Source: an uncultured Lachnospiraceae bacterium
Lineage (GTDB): Bacteria > Bacillota > Clostridia > Lachnospirales > Lachnospiraceae
Direction of reading: 5' to 3'
Assembly (NCBI GenBank): GCA_902779395.1
Contig: CACZBK010000036.1
Location: 1-44,947, forward strand
Length of the DNA: 44,947 nucleotides
The notes beneath the pieces are model-generated. The model saw only the letters and a program-made list of their open reading frames with translations. It did no database searches and had not been told where the DNA came from. Both the position numbers and the translations under genes were made by a program. Positions 22,521 through 31,992 of this stretch are shown here, in pieces (positions within the stretch are counted from its first letter, which is position 1; each line of letters starts with the position of its first letter).

Positions 22521-24352
22521 TGAAATACGTACCTAAGGAAGAAAGAGAAAAAACAAAGCAGTCTGTAAAGACTGTGTTTGCGAATAACTATTACATGCTT
22601 AAGCTTATCTTTAAAGCTTCACCTTCGTTTGTATTGTTTCAGGCGGCTGATGCGGTAAGAGGCCAGCTGTCTATTTTCTTCGAGCACACGGTGCTGATAG
22701 GTTATGTACTGGAATCGGCGGAATTTGGTTATCCCTTTAAACGGGTGGCGGGGATCATTCTGCTTTTGGCAGCGCTGATCACGATAGGGATGTTCTTCAC
22801 TGTTTACCAAAGCGATTATGTGGCACCGCGTGAAAGACCTAAGGTTCGCGAAAAGATCAAGATGAAGCTTTACGAGAAGGCAAGGGATATGGATCTTGAG
22901 TGTTATGATGATCCTGAATTCTATAACAGTCAGGTACTTGCCATATCGCAGATCGACGATCAGATCGAAAGGGTGATCAAATTCGTTATCGACACACTGA
23001 GCGGTCTTGCGGCATTTATAACAACAGCGATATATTTTCTTTATAAGGACAAAACTGCTATTTTGTTTGCGCTGGGGGCCTTTGTGCTGTCCATGATCTT
23101 TGAGCAGCTTTATAACAAGCAGAATTATCTGGTCAGGGTTGAGAGCATACCGGCATCCAGGAAAAGAGACTATATAAAAAGGATCTATTATCTTAACGAC
23201 TATGCCAAGGAGATAAGGTTAAATCCTGATGTTTCGGATATTCTTATGGAACAGTTTGAGCAGGCCAACGACGAAGTCTATGCCATTGAGAAGAAATATG
23301 CTATAAAGAAATGGTTCTTCGGATTCATGAGGCGTTATGTCTGCAACAGCTTTTTTGCGGATGTTCTGTTCATTGGCTATCTCGTATATCAGGCTGCCGT
23401 GCTCCAAAGTATCTCTTACAGTACTGTGGCGATCCTTTATGGTTCTTTCGGAAGGCTTAAGAACAGTATGAGAGTGTTCTCGGAGACTTATCCCTTTGCC
23501 TGTGAGACAAGCTTGTATGTAAGCAAGATCAGAGAGTTTTTGAATTACGAGCCTAAGATCGTTTCAAAAGAGAATCTGATACCTTCGAACAATGCTAAAG
23601 AGATCGAGCTTGATAAGGTATCTTTTGCATATGGAAAGAACAAGGATATGCTTATAAAGGATATGGACCTTCATATTAAAGCCGGCGAAAAGATCGCTCT
23701 TGTGGGTTATAACGGAGCAGGAAAAACAACACTCGTTAAGCTGCTTATGCGGCTTTATGATACAAAAGACGGAGTTATCAGGGCTGACGGCAGGGATATC
23801 AAAGAGTATGATGCAAAGAAATACCGTGATACCATTGGTACGGTATTCCAGGATTTCCAGATCTTTGCCGGCACCGTAAAAGAAAATGTATTGTTGGATG
23901 TGGCTGATGGCATCGGAGATGACGGGATCAGAAAGGCACTTTCGGAAAGCGGACTTATGGAGCGCATAGACAGGTTTGACAAGGGGCTGGATACGGAGCT
24001 TACCACGGAGTTTTCTGAGGAGGGCGTAAATCTATCCGGGGGCGAGAGCCAGAAGCTTGCTATATCGAGAGTATTCTATAAAGATGCAGGACTTATGATA
24101 CTTGATGAGCCTTCCAGCGCTCTTGACCCTATAGCGGAATACCAGCTTAATCATGCAATGATCGAAGCCACAGGAGATAAAACGGTTATATTTATTTCGC
24201 ACAGGCTTTCAACCACAAGGATCGCAGACAGGATCATCATGCTTGAAAAAGGAAGTATCGTAGAGCAGGGAACGCATGAAGAACTGCTTTCAAAGAATGG
24301 AAAATACGCTCAGATGTGGAAGGTTCAGGCGGGAGCCTATATTGCCGTCTGA
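22520..24352 (+). CDS. ABC exporter half-transporter 2 (fused membrane and ATPase domains)
   Basis: The 610-residue paralogue of the preceding gene has a membrane domain with the conserved PEFYN turn (CYDDPEFYNSQVLAISQID), Walker A GYNGAGKTT (about 395-403), signature NLSGGESQKL (about 504), Walker B LMILDEPSSALDP and switch FISHRLST. The start ATG shares its first base with the upstream stop. It is the second subunit of the heterodimer. About 150 bases without a gene follow, then a broken phosphotransferase gene. Confidence 0.9.
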   Translation: MKYVPKEEREKTKQSVKTVFANNYYMLKLIFKASPSFVLFQAADAVRGQLSIFFEHTVLIGYVLESAEFGYPFKRVAGIILLLAALITIGMFFTVYQSDYVAPRERPKVREKIKMKLYEKARDMDLECYDDPEFYNSQVLAISQIDDQIERVIKFVIDTLSGLAAFITTAIYFLYKDKTAILFALGAFVLSMIFEQLYNKQNYLVRVESIPASRKRDYIKRIYYLNDYAKEIRLNPDVSDILMEQFEQANDEVYAIEKKYAIKKWFFGFMRRYVCNSFFADVLFIGYLVYQAAVLQSISYSTVAILYGSFGRLKNSMRVFSETYPFACETSLYVSKIREFLNYEPKIVSKENLIPSNNAKEIELDKVSFAYGKNKDMLIKDMDLHIKAGEKIALVGYNGAGKTTLVKLLMRLYDTKDGVIRADGRDIKEYDAKKYRDTIGTVFQDFQIFAGTVKENVLLDVADGIGDDGIRKALSESGLMERIDRFDKGLDTELTTEFSEEGVNLSGGESQKLAISRVFYKDAGLMILDEPSSALDPIAEYQLNHAMIEATGDKTVIFISHRLSTTRIADRIIMLEKGSIVEQGTHEELLSKNGKYAQMWKVQAGAYIAV

Positions 24353-24506
24353 CATTTTTTGAATTGTGCGGAAAAGAAGTGAATGACATTGGGTAAAGAA
24401 CTGTTATAACGATTCTTTCTATATGAACTGCCGGGAGTGTCTGGTATCATTACGGATGTAAGGCGCCGGAACATAAACATTAACAGCATAAGAAAGGATG
24501 ATGAAC

Positions 24507-25134
24507 ATGAACAGAGATATATTTATAAGAAATCTTACCGGTGACAGGATCGAGATGAGTCCCAAAGGCAGATGCGCTGATGAACTTTCTGTAGAGGAAT
24601 TTGAAAAGGGCTATGAAAGCTTTTTTGAAATGATCTATGAGATAGCGGAAACAGATATTTCTGCATTAAGCGGCTACGGAGAGTTTAATGAAGATAATAA
24701 AGCACCGTTTGCAACATTTGAGGAATTTGTCAGAGAGACCTTTAATGAGCAGCAGGAAGGCTACTGGCATAACTGGACACAGATGTTTGATACCACTTTT
24801 TTAAAAAAGGATTATTTTGATAAGATATATGCAAAGATCATGAAAGACCTATTGCGCAGATTGGGGGCGCGCAGGGATCATGGATTACCTGATGGATTTT
24901 GCTATCCTTGATCTGAACAAACCTTATCTGCTGGTTCCCGAAAAACTTTATGAGTATGCGAAACGGAAGAATATTGAGATAAAGAACTTTAAGGAGCGCT
25001 TCCTGTGCATGGCGTATTTTAAGGGACTTCACACACTCATGTGGCATGCATCCATCGATGATCTGGTATCCTGTGAATCCATCACAAGATCTATAAATGA
25101 ACTGGAAGAGCGCATGAACAGACTGGCGGATTAA
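24507..25134 (+). pseudogene. Aminoglycoside-phosphotransferase-like kinase, internally deleted and frameshifted
   Basis: The first frame (ATG 24507, with AAGAAAGG upstream, stop at 24909-24911) encodes the N-terminal-to-middle helical part of an APH-family kinase (FEKGYESFFEMIYEIAETDI, GYWHNWTQMFDTTFLKKDYF). At about 24850 the sequence shifts into the +1 frame, which reads DWGRAGIMDYLMDFAILDLN and runs to 25134 as the rest of the kinase C-lobe. DWG is the metal-binding equivalent of DFG. The catalytic loop (HGDxxxxN) that should lie between is missing, as is the nucleotide-binding N-lobe. The gene is therefore dead as a kinase. Confidence 0.72.
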
Positions 25135-25136
25135 AA

Positions 25137-25796
25137 ATGCAATACGAAAACGCAAAGGATATTCTCCCTGCCAGTCTTTTGGAAGAAGTGCAGAAGTATG
25201 CTGAAGGAAAAGTGATATATATACCGAAGCACGGTAAAACAAAAGGCTGGGGAGAAGCATCCGGTTACCGGGAAAAACTGAATAAAAGAAATGCGCTGAT
25301 CTGCAGCAGGTATGCTTCCGGTGCATCGATCATGGAACTGGCGGAAGAGTATTATCTTTCGCCTGAATCCGTCAAAAAGATCGTTTATGGCAAAAAGAAG
25401 GTACTTCCCGAATACTCGCCCACGGTATACTCAGCAAGGCAGTATTCCGATGCGGGGATCGGTGAAGAATGGGTCAGGTTATATCTGGATAAGAATTCTC
25501 TGGACATGCCGGATAATTCGGAGTTTTTTCTGTCGGAACTGGTAAAGATCCCGCTGCGGCTGATCGATGATGATAATGGCCCGGCGGCTGAAGCGGAAAT
25601 GACAGCTTTTTGTGATGCCCCCTTGATCCTTAAATTCGAAGATTACAGGTTCTCTGTCTTATACGGCAGGGAGCAGCTTGTTATGCTGCGTGCGGAAAGG
25701 AAGAATGCTCATCAGGCCTTCATTTTTGTCAGAAATGAAGAATACGATCACTATCTGAACAATTTCGGAAAGCAATTCATCAAATCATATTCCTAA
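25137..25796 (+). CDS. CD3324-type HTH protein with a C-terminal extension
   Basis: The protein has 219 residues. Residues 1-85 match the CD3324 family, Mor-like DNA-binding proteins: NAKDILPASLLEEVQKYAEG, KVIYIPKHGKTKGWGE, YREKLNKRNALICSRYASGA and SIMELAEEYYLSPESVKKIV (the helix-turn-helix). Stand-alone members end near residue 90; here about 130 more residues follow, with LPEYSPTVYSARQYSDAGIG and CDAPLILKFEDYRFSVLYGR, that I do not recognise. It begins 2 bases after the broken kinase gene, so it probably read through from it. It could be a regulator with an added sensor domain. Confidence 0.7.
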   Translation: MQYENAKDILPASLLEEVQKYAEGKVIYIPKHGKTKGWGEASGYREKLNKRNALICSRYASGASIMELAEEYYLSPESVKKIVYGKKKVLPEYSPTVYSARQYSDAGIGEEWVRLYLDKNSLDMPDNSEFFLSELVKIPLRLIDDDNGPAAEAEMTAFCDAPLILKFEDYRFSVLYGREQLVMLRAERKNAHQAFIFVRNEEYDHYLNNFGKQFIKSYS

Positions 25797-25834
25797 GAAT
25801 AAGCTGATCAATGTAAGAACGGTAAGTATAGAAC

Positions 25835-25871
25835 AAAACCACGAGGTCCGTCCAAGTGCCCCGTGGTTTTT
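25835..25871. repeat. Third copy of the 19-base repeat, forming a terminator-like hairpin
   Basis: The core AAAACCACGAGGTCCGTCC (25835-25853) is here followed by CGTGGTTTT (25862-25870), giving a 9-base stem that ends in Ts. It would terminate the CD3324-type gene's transcript and so insulates it from the ABC module that starts 100 bases on. Confidence 0.7.
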
Positions 25872-25874
25872 GTG

Positions 25875-25937
25875 TAAGAATTCTGTAAGAATTATTAAGA
25901 TTTGTGTAAAGATGTTATTTATGACAGATGGTATAGT
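25875..25937 (+). promoter_or_regulatory. Four phased direct repeats upstream of the ABC module: likely OmpR-type operator
   Basis: TAAGA or TAAAGA occurs at 25875, 25886, 25896 and 25907, with spacings of 11, 10 and 11 bases, that is, one per helical turn on the same face. A TATAGT box lies at 25932-25937 without a recognisable -35 box, and the last repeat covers where it would be. Such direct-repeat arrays are the usual binding sites of PhoB/OmpR-type response regulators that activate transcription. The regulator encoded at 31261-31992 is the obvious candidate. Confidence 0.7.
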
Positions 25938-25974
25938 GGGAGCGTAAAGAAGTATCAGGGAGGGCAGAAGGAAT

Positions 25975-26733
25975 ATGAATACTGTATTGAGAACCGAAAA
26001 ACTCTGTAAGTCGTTTTCGAATGCGGGACTGCAGCAGCATGTTATAAAGAATCTGGATCTGGAGATCTTTGAAGGCGATTTTACGGTTATCATGGGGGCG
26101 TCCGGCTCAGGCAAGAGCACATTGCTCTATGCACTTTCGGGTATGGATAAGCCGACGTTTGGCAAAGTGTATTTCGGAGAGGAGGAGATATCTTCGTACG
26201 ATAATGACAGACTGGCTGTATTTCGAAGAAACCATTGCGGTTTTGTGTTCCAGAGCATCTACCTTCTCGATAACATGGATGTATTTGATAACATCATGAC
26301 AGGAGCCCTGGCAGCGCGGAAGAATTCGCCGGAGCTTGTGGAACACATAAAAACCCTTCTTAACCAGGTAGGGATATCCGAAGATATGTGGAAAAAATAC
26401 CCGAACCAGTTATCGGGCGGTGAATGCCAGAGAGTAGGCATAGTAAGGGCGGTGATCAACGAGCCGAAGCTCCTCTTTGCGGACGAGCCTACAGGCGCCC
26501 TTAATTCATCTTCGGGACAGGATGTACTGGATGTATTTACAGAGCTTCATAAAAGCGGACAGAGTATAGTGATGGTAACGCACGACATAAAGACGGCGCT
26601 GCGCGGATCAAGGGTGATCTATCTCAGGGATGGCGGCATAGTCGGAGAGCACAGGATGCCGGATTATGGAACTGAAGAAAATAAGCAGCGCAGGGGATCA
26701 TTACAGGATTTCTTAAACGAGATGGGATGGTAG
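25975..26733 (+). CDS. ABC transporter ATPase, MacB/LolD type
   Basis: The protein of 252 residues has Walker A GASGSGKST (residues 41-49), the Q-loop in FVFQSIYLLDNMDVFDNIM, signature LSGGECQRV (about 143-151), Walker B LLFADEPTGALNS and switch His in MVTHD. It is the stand-alone ATPase that partners with FtsX-type permeases. The next gene, 3 bases on, encodes that permease. These systems either move lipids, peptides or toxins, or transmit mechanical signals across the membrane. Upstream lie four phased TAAGA repeats. Confidence 0.92.
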   Translation: MNTVLRTEKLCKSFSNAGLQQHVIKNLDLEIFEGDFTVIMGASGSGKSTLLYALSGMDKPTFGKVYFGEEEISSYDNDRLAVFRRNHCGFVFQSIYLLDNMDVFDNIMTGALAARKNSPELVEHIKTLLNQVGISEDMWKKYPNQLSGGECQRVGIVRAVINEPKLLFADEPTGALNSSSGQDVLDVFTELHKSGQSIVMVTHDIKTALRGSRVIYLRDGGIVGEHRMPDYGTEENKQRRGSLQDFLNEMGW

Positions 26734-26736
26734 GTT

Positions 26737-29241
26737 ATGAAAAAGATCTTAAGATTATCATTTGCAAATATAAAAAAGCATAAAAAAGAGTCGGTCCTTT
26801 TTTTGATCCTTATCACGCTGGGAATGGTGCTGCTTTCTGCAGCGGTATCAGCGGTAACGGGGATCGGAAAGATCACACCCCGGATGGTGGAGGAAAGCGG
26901 ATGCTATAAAAATCTTGTATCTATCAGGCAGGCTCATTACTCAGACCGCTATCTTGAATTTCTTGAGGATAATCCGGATGTAGAAAGTTTTGATCATACC
27001 AGTTTCGTTTCGGATATGATCAAAGTAAGGACTAAGGATGAGGGCGACATTCTGGCAGATATCAGCTTTGTTCCGCTTAGCGGTGAATGCAGGATGGAAA
27101 GCTTTGAGCCTGATCCTGAGTTTAGGACTGCGGCTCATCCTATAGTGCTTGCATCCGCCAACAGAGATAAATTTGAGCTTTCCGAAGGAGATGATTTCAC
27201 GATCATCTGGGATAATAAAGAATTCACATTCACTGTTACAGGATTTTACGAAACGGGGATCTGGAATTATGGGACCAAAGCGGTGATAAACGAGGTCGAT
27301 TTTGCCTATCTGGAAAATGTTATGGATGACCGCTTTGAGATGATAGGCATAAATACCGCTGCCGGAGCTGATGAGCAAAGTGTGCTTTCCGGTTTTAAAG
27401 CCTTCGCGGAAGAAGCTTCAATAAACGATCTCTCAGGTTCATGGTATTCGTCTGCTTATGAAGAAACGATTGCAAACAATAATATAAATATGTCGATACT
27501 TAGCATCATTACAATGATAATGTCGGCAGTGATAGTGATCGCTATCATGATAATGATCAGATTCCGCATTGTTAGCGATATTCAGGAACAGATCGTATCG
27601 ATCGGTGTATTGGAAGCGATAGGATACACATCGGGACAGATCGCTGCTTCATACATTGCGGAGTATGTACTGATCGCTCTTGCCGGCGCATTGATCGGAG
27701 CGGCTCCTGCAATGATAATGGCAAAAGGACTACTTAAGAATGCAGCTTCAAGTGTATACTATGGCGGACCGCTTACGGTTCCGGCTGCTCCGGTATTCAT
27801 CTGTACAATGGCGGTAATTGCCTTTGTCGGGATCACGGCGTTAAGCAGAGCATGCACGGTCAAAAAGTATCCTCCTGTAATGGCTTTCAGGAAGGGGATC
27901 GAAACACACAGTTTCAAAAAGAACATCCTGCCGCTGGCTAAGACAAAAGGCAATGTTCATATCCGCCTTGCCATAAAAGCGCTTTTCCAAAATGCAGGAA
28001 ATCATCTGGGATTAACGGTATGTATAATGGCCTGTACGGTATTAGCGCTGACAGGCTTTATACTGGGGACTTTCTTTGCAAGTCCGGAAAGGATCCTGAG
28101 CTCAGTATGCGGACATGAACTCTGTGATATAAGGATAGAAGCGCTCGGGGATATCGAGCCGGAGGCTTTTGCGGCAGAGCTTAAGGGAATGCCCGGAGTA
28201 AGGCAGGTCCTGACGCCTGCAGTGGGAATCGGAGTGAAAGCAGTAAACGGTAATGACGGGATGGATAAGGATATCCCGCTTATTGCGGAGGTCTATGAAG
28301 ATTATTCTGAGACTTCAACGATAATACTTACTAAAGGAAGATTTCCGGAACACGAAAACGAGCTGTGTGTAACAGTCCAGTCGCTTAAGATGATCATCGG
28401 CGCCCAAATGGGTGATACCATTACTCTTGAGTACGGAAAAGTAAAGAAAGACTATGTCATAACAGGTATAGTCAATTCTGTGGTCAATCCCAATACGGTC
28501 TACATCACAAAAGAAGGATTTAAGCGTATGAATCCTGCATATACGCCGCCGGCTTTCGATATTTATCTGAATGAAGGCACAGACAGTAAGGAATTTGCTG
28601 AGCTGCTGAGAGAACGTTACGGAAAAGAGATAGCAGATTATAAGGATGATGAGATAACGGGAGATACTCTTGAAGAAAAGATCAGGGCTGCTGCAGATAA
28701 AAAGATGGCTGAGGCCATGACGAAACAGGGAGTCAGCTATATGGAGTATGCCATCAGTGTGGGTGATAAGATCATTACGGGCAGCACTTCACTTATGAAG
28801 ATCAAAACCCTGACATTTGAAAGAGAGGATATCGAAGAAGTGGCTGATATGCTCCTTGTATCTTTTGCAGGAATTGCAGTTATCATGATGGCTGTATCAG
28901 CGATAGTCGTAAGCCTGATCCTGTCGATCCTGATGGCTTCTACGATCAGGAGACAGTATAAAGAACTGGGGATAATGAAAGGTTTGGGTTATACATCAAG
29001 GGAACTTAAGTTTCAGCTGGCGTTTCGCATAGTACCGGTAGCGGTATTGGCAGTTATCCTTGGAACTGTGCTTTCAATCCTGCTTATAGGAGTTGTCAAC
29101 GCATTTGTTTGCAAAGTAATAGTTTCGGCTTCTTCCATAGCATTGATGGATATTGTCGTACTTATATACTGCTTTATCTGCGCATACATCAGCGCAAGAA
29201 GGATAAAAAAGATATCGGTATATGAACTGATCTCTGAATAA
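26737..29241 (+). CDS. ABC transporter permease with two FtsX domains
   Basis: The protein has 834 residues. One membrane segment lies near residues 18-38 and is followed by an extracytoplasmic domain (40-245). Three segments follow in the first FtsX domain (about 247-370). A further segment (about 425-447) leads to a second extracytoplasmic domain (450-690), then the second FtsX domain (about 705-830). That is a duplicated MacB-like arrangement of about eight segments, not the ten-segment BceB layout. It pairs with the ATPase encoded immediately upstream. The export or signalling substrate cannot be told; linkage to a serine hydrolase and a two-component system suggests the cell envelope. 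Confidence 0.88.
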   Translation: MKKILRLSFANIKKHKKESVLFLILITLGMVLLSAAVSAVTGIGKITPRMVEESGCYKNLVSIRQAHYSDRYLEFLEDNPDVESFDHTSFVSDMIKVRTKDEGDILADISFVPLSGECRMESFEPDPEFRTAAHPIVLASANRDKFELSEGDDFTIIWDNKEFTFTVTGFYETGIWNYGTKAVINEVDFAYLENVMDDRFEMIGINTAAGADEQSVLSGFKAFAEEASINDLSGSWYSSAYEETIANNNINMSILSIITMIMSAVIVIAIMIMIRFRIVSDIQEQIVSIGVLEAIGYTSGQIAASYIAEYVLIALAGALIGAAPAMIMAKGLLKNAASSVYYGGPLTVPAAPVFICTMAVIAFVGITALSRACTVKKYPPVMAFRKGIETHSFKKNILPLAKTKGNVHIRLAIKALFQNAGNHLGLTVCIMACTVLALTGFILGTFFASPERILSSVCGHELCDIRIEALGDIEPEAFAAELKGMPGVRQVLTPAVGIGVKAVNGNDGMDKDIPLIAEVYEDYSETSTIILTKGRFPEHENELCVTVQSLKMIIGAQMGDTITLEYGKVKKDYVITGIVNSVVNPNTVYITKEGFKRMNPAYTPPAFDIYLNEGTDSKEFAELLRERYGKEIADYKDDEITGDTLEEKIRAAADKKMAEAMTKQGVSYMEYAISVGDKIITGSTSLMKIKTLTFEREDIEEVADMLLVSFAGIAVIMMAVSAIVVSLILSILMASTIRRQYKELGIMKGLGYTSRELKFQLAFRIVPVAVLAVILGTVLSILLIGVVNAFVCKVIVSASSIALMDIVVLIYCFICAYISARRIKKISVYELISE

Positions 29242-29280
29242 GCTGTTTTGTAATATTAAGCAAAGATACCGGAGGAGAAG

Positions 29281-31191
29281 ATGAAAAAGAAGATAAAAAA
29301 GATCTATGCAGGAATAATGATCGGGCTGGCATTAACCGCCTCAGCCGGGGCTTTGGCAGTGAAAGCCGAAGAACCGTCTGATAACAGCAAAGATGCAGAA
29401 AAGCATTCGGATTCATGTACTGCTGTTTTAAATATTGCCTCTGTAAGCAAGATGTATGTCACCACAGCGGTAATGCAGCTGGTGGACAGCGGAAAGGTTG
29501 AACTTGACAGACCGGTTGCAGATTACATTACGGATTTTAGAATGGCGGACGAACGATACAAGGATATCACGGTACGCATGCTGATGAACCATACTTCGGG
29601 ACTGATGGGATCGACCTATGCCGGGGCTCTTCTCTTTGATGAAATAAGCATGGATTACCATGATACGTTTTTACAGAAGCTGAAAAGGCAGCTGTTGAAA
29701 GCAGATCCGGGCGAGTTCAATTGCTACTGCAACGACGGCTTTACTCTGCTCGAGATACTTGTGGAGCGTGTAAGCGGATCGAGCTTTACGGAATATCTGA
29801 AAGAAAACATAAGCATGCCGCTGAGTCTGGAACATACGGGAACTCTGTGGGACGTGGACCCCAACGGGCAGGTTCCCGTATATATAAATGGCAATGTAAA
29901 GCTGGCTAATGCAGTTCCGCAGCTGATAGGCGCAGGAGGCATTTTGTCTGATGCAGAGGATGTATGCAGGTTTGGGACAGCGTTTTTTACAGGAGATAAT
30001 ACCTTGCTGTCCGAAGATGCCAAGCTCGAAATGGCAGAGAACAACAGTGTGGACGGCTGTCTGCCGGCCTTTGGTCTGGGCTGGGATAACGTGGAAAAGG
30101 AAGAATATGAAAAAGCCGGCGTAAAGCTGCTTTCAAAGGGCGGGGATGCCCTGCATCATTCAAATCTGCTGATAGCGCCGGATGAGAAGATCAGCGTGGC
30201 GGTGCTTTCTTCCGGCGGATCCAGTACCAATTGTGAGGAGATATGTTTAGAGCTTATGGATGTGGCGCTCTCAGAACAGGGGATCGACATAGTGCATCCG
30301 GAAAAAGAAAAGCCTGAACTTATCATGGTGCCGGATGAGTACATGAAATATGAAGGTTTGTATGCAAATACGGAAAAGACCATGTATATAAGCTTTCCGG
30401 ATAAACGCTACATGCAGGTACGTTCCGTTACTTCCGAAAATGAGTTTGTACTGCAGTATATGTATACCGCAGACGGCACATTCGTGGAGATGAGCGGAGA
30501 TGTAAGCTCCGGAAATGCCATTCCGGCTCAGCCGCTGCAGGCATATATGTTTGAAGAAAAGAACGGGCAGGTATATCTTTCACATCCTGAAATGGGCTAC
30601 ATGCTGGTAAAGGTAAAGGAAAAAAAGGTGGAGGAAAGCGTGCAGAAGGCATGGAATGAGCGTAACGGCTTATACTACTATCTGGTGAGCGGTTCGTATT
30701 CAGATACCGCCTATACCGACAACAACCGGATGAAATTGTGTACGAGCGATCGGGCTCCGGGCATGGTAAATGGATACCGGATGCAGGATGAAGACCATGC
30801 AGGATATGATCAGATCATGCCCGGCAGCGCCTCAAGGGATATCAGTGATCTGCGCATGGAGAGGATAGACGGGAAAGAATATGCCTGTTTTGATGATCTG
30901 GGATTCAGAATGATATCGGAAAAAGATATTCCCGTATTCACGGATAAAGTGACGACGGTAGAGCTTATATCCGGTGAAGCAAGCTGGTTTAAGATAGATG
31001 GGGCAAAGGATGTAACACTAAGGCTTGACATACCGGAAAATGCATCGGTGTATGTATATGATAAATATATGAATATAAAGTATTCTTCTTATATGACCGG
31101 ATATGGAAACAGGGTTCCTCTGCCGGAGTACGGGATGATCGTCTTTGCCGGCAAGACGGGTCAGAGCGTTGCAGTAAGCACGACAAAGTAA
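29281..31191 (+). CDS. Secreted beta-lactamase-fold serine hydrolase (class C/PBP-like)
   Basis: The protein has 636 residues. Residues 1-29 form a signal peptide (KKKIKKIYAGIMIGLALTAS, then AGALAVKAEE). Ser 54-Lys 57 is the SxxK nucleophile motif (ASVSKMYVTTAVMQL), YCN at 149-151 is the YxN motif, and KGGDALHHSN near 285 may correspond to the third motif. The C-terminal 280 residues form a separate domain. In this family 50 to 80 residues of beta strands normally precede SxxK; here only about 25 follow the signal peptide, so the front strands are shortened. It would act outside the membrane on peptidoglycan peptides or an antibiotic. It is 39 bases downstream of the permease gene. Confidence 0.82.
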   Translation: MKKKIKKIYAGIMIGLALTASAGALAVKAEEPSDNSKDAEKHSDSCTAVLNIASVSKMYVTTAVMQLVDSGKVELDRPVADYITDFRMADERYKDITVRMLMNHTSGLMGSTYAGALLFDEISMDYHDTFLQKLKRQLLKADPGEFNCYCNDGFTLLEILVERVSGSSFTEYLKENISMPLSLEHTGTLWDVDPNGQVPVYINGNVKLANAVPQLIGAGGILSDAEDVCRFGTAFFTGDNTLLSEDAKLEMAENNSVDGCLPAFGLGWDNVEKEEYEKAGVKLLSKGGDALHHSNLLIAPDEKISVAVLSSGGSSTNCEEICLELMDVALSEQGIDIVHPEKEKPELIMVPDEYMKYEGLYANTEKTMYISFPDKRYMQVRSVTSENEFVLQYMYTADGTFVEMSGDVSSGNAIPAQPLQAYMFEEKNGQVYLSHPEMGYMLVKVKEKKVEESVQKAWNERNGLYYYLVSGSYSDTAYTDNNRMKLCTSDRAPGMVNGYRMQDEDHAGYDQIMPGSASRDISDLRMERIDGKEYACFDDLGFRMISEKDIPVFTDKVTTVELISGEASWFKIDGAKDVTLRLDIPENASVYVYDKYMNIKYSSYMTGYGNRVPLPEYGMIVFAGKTGQSVAVSTTK

Positions 31192-31208
31192 ATATATATG
31201 GTTAAAAG

Positions 31209-31242
31209 GCCGCAGAAATGGTATAATATCTGTGGCTTTTTT
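31209..31242 (+). terminator. Terminator hairpin with a TATAAT in its loop
   Basis: GCCGCAG (31209-31215) pairs with CTGTGGC (31230-31236), with one G-T pair, and is followed by six Ts. It closes the ABC-hydrolase transcript. The loop contains TATAAT (31222-31227), and the regulator gene starts 34 bases later, so this may double as its promoter; no good -35 box is visible. Confidence 0.65.
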
Positions 31243-31260
31243 GATGCACAGGAGGACAGC

Positions 31261-31992
31261 ATGGACGTAAAATGCCTGATCGTAGATGATGATATTACGA
31301 TCGCTGAAAATACAGCAGAATACTTTAATATTTTTGACATATCCACCGCATTCGTCACAAGCTATGATGATGCAGTCAGGTTCCTGGAGGAAAACGAAAC
31401 CTCTCTGGTGCTTCTGGATATCAATCTGGGTGAGAGGTCGGGCTTTGAACTGTGTAAGAAGATCCGCCGGGAATTTGATATGCCGATCCTGTTCATCAGC
31501 GCGAGAAAGAGTGATGATGATATCCTTACTGCTTTAAATATCGGCGGCGATGATTATATAAGCAAGCCTTTTACCATGAGCATTCTTCTTGCAAAGGTTA
31601 AGGCGGTCCTTCAGCGATATGAAAAAGCCGTGAGCATGGCAAAGGCTGCGGAGAATACGCCGGTACAGGCTGATAATACCTCCGTCAGATCAGAGGCTGC
31701 AATATATATAGCCGAGAATATATTTCTTGATACTTCTACACACAAGCTGGTAAAGAACGGCGAAGAGACAGAACTCAAAGTCAGGGAGTATAACATGCTC
31801 CTCTACATCCTGAAAAACAGGGGAAGAGTCGTTACAAAAGATGAACTGCTTAAATGTGCCTGGGAGGATGAATTTATCGGAGAAGGCACACTGCCGGTTC
31901 ATGCCAGGCGTATACGCATGAAGCTTGAAGACGACCCGGACGATCCGAAGATACTCAAGACTATCTGGGGCGTTGGATATATTATTGAATGA
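31261..31992 (+). CDS. OmpR/PhoB-type response regulator
   Basis: The 243-residue protein has a receiver domain (VDDD at residues 8-11, phospho-acceptor Asp 53 in LLDINLG, Lys near 105 in DYISKPFTM) and a C-terminal winged helix (residues 145-243: LKVREYNMLLYILKNRGRVV, TKDELLKCAWEDEFIGEGTL, PVHARRIRMKLEDDPDDPKI, LKTIWGVGYIIE). ATG 31261 follows GGAGG by 5 bases; the earlier open frame from 31198 runs over the terminator and is rejected. It overlaps the kinase gene by 4 bases. A likely target is the TAAGA repeat array at 25875-25912, upstream of the ABC genes. Confidence 0.93.
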   Translation: MDVKCLIVDDDITIAENTAEYFNIFDISTAFVTSYDDAVRFLEENETSLVLLDINLGERSGFELCKKIRREFDMPILFISARKSDDDILTALNIGGDDYISKPFTMSILLAKVKAVLQRYEKAVSMAKAAENTPVQADNTSVRSEAAIYIAENIFLDTSTHKLVKNGEETELKVREYNMLLYILKNRGRVVTKDELLKCAWEDEFIGEGTLPVHARRIRMKLEDDPDDPKILKTIWGVGYIIE

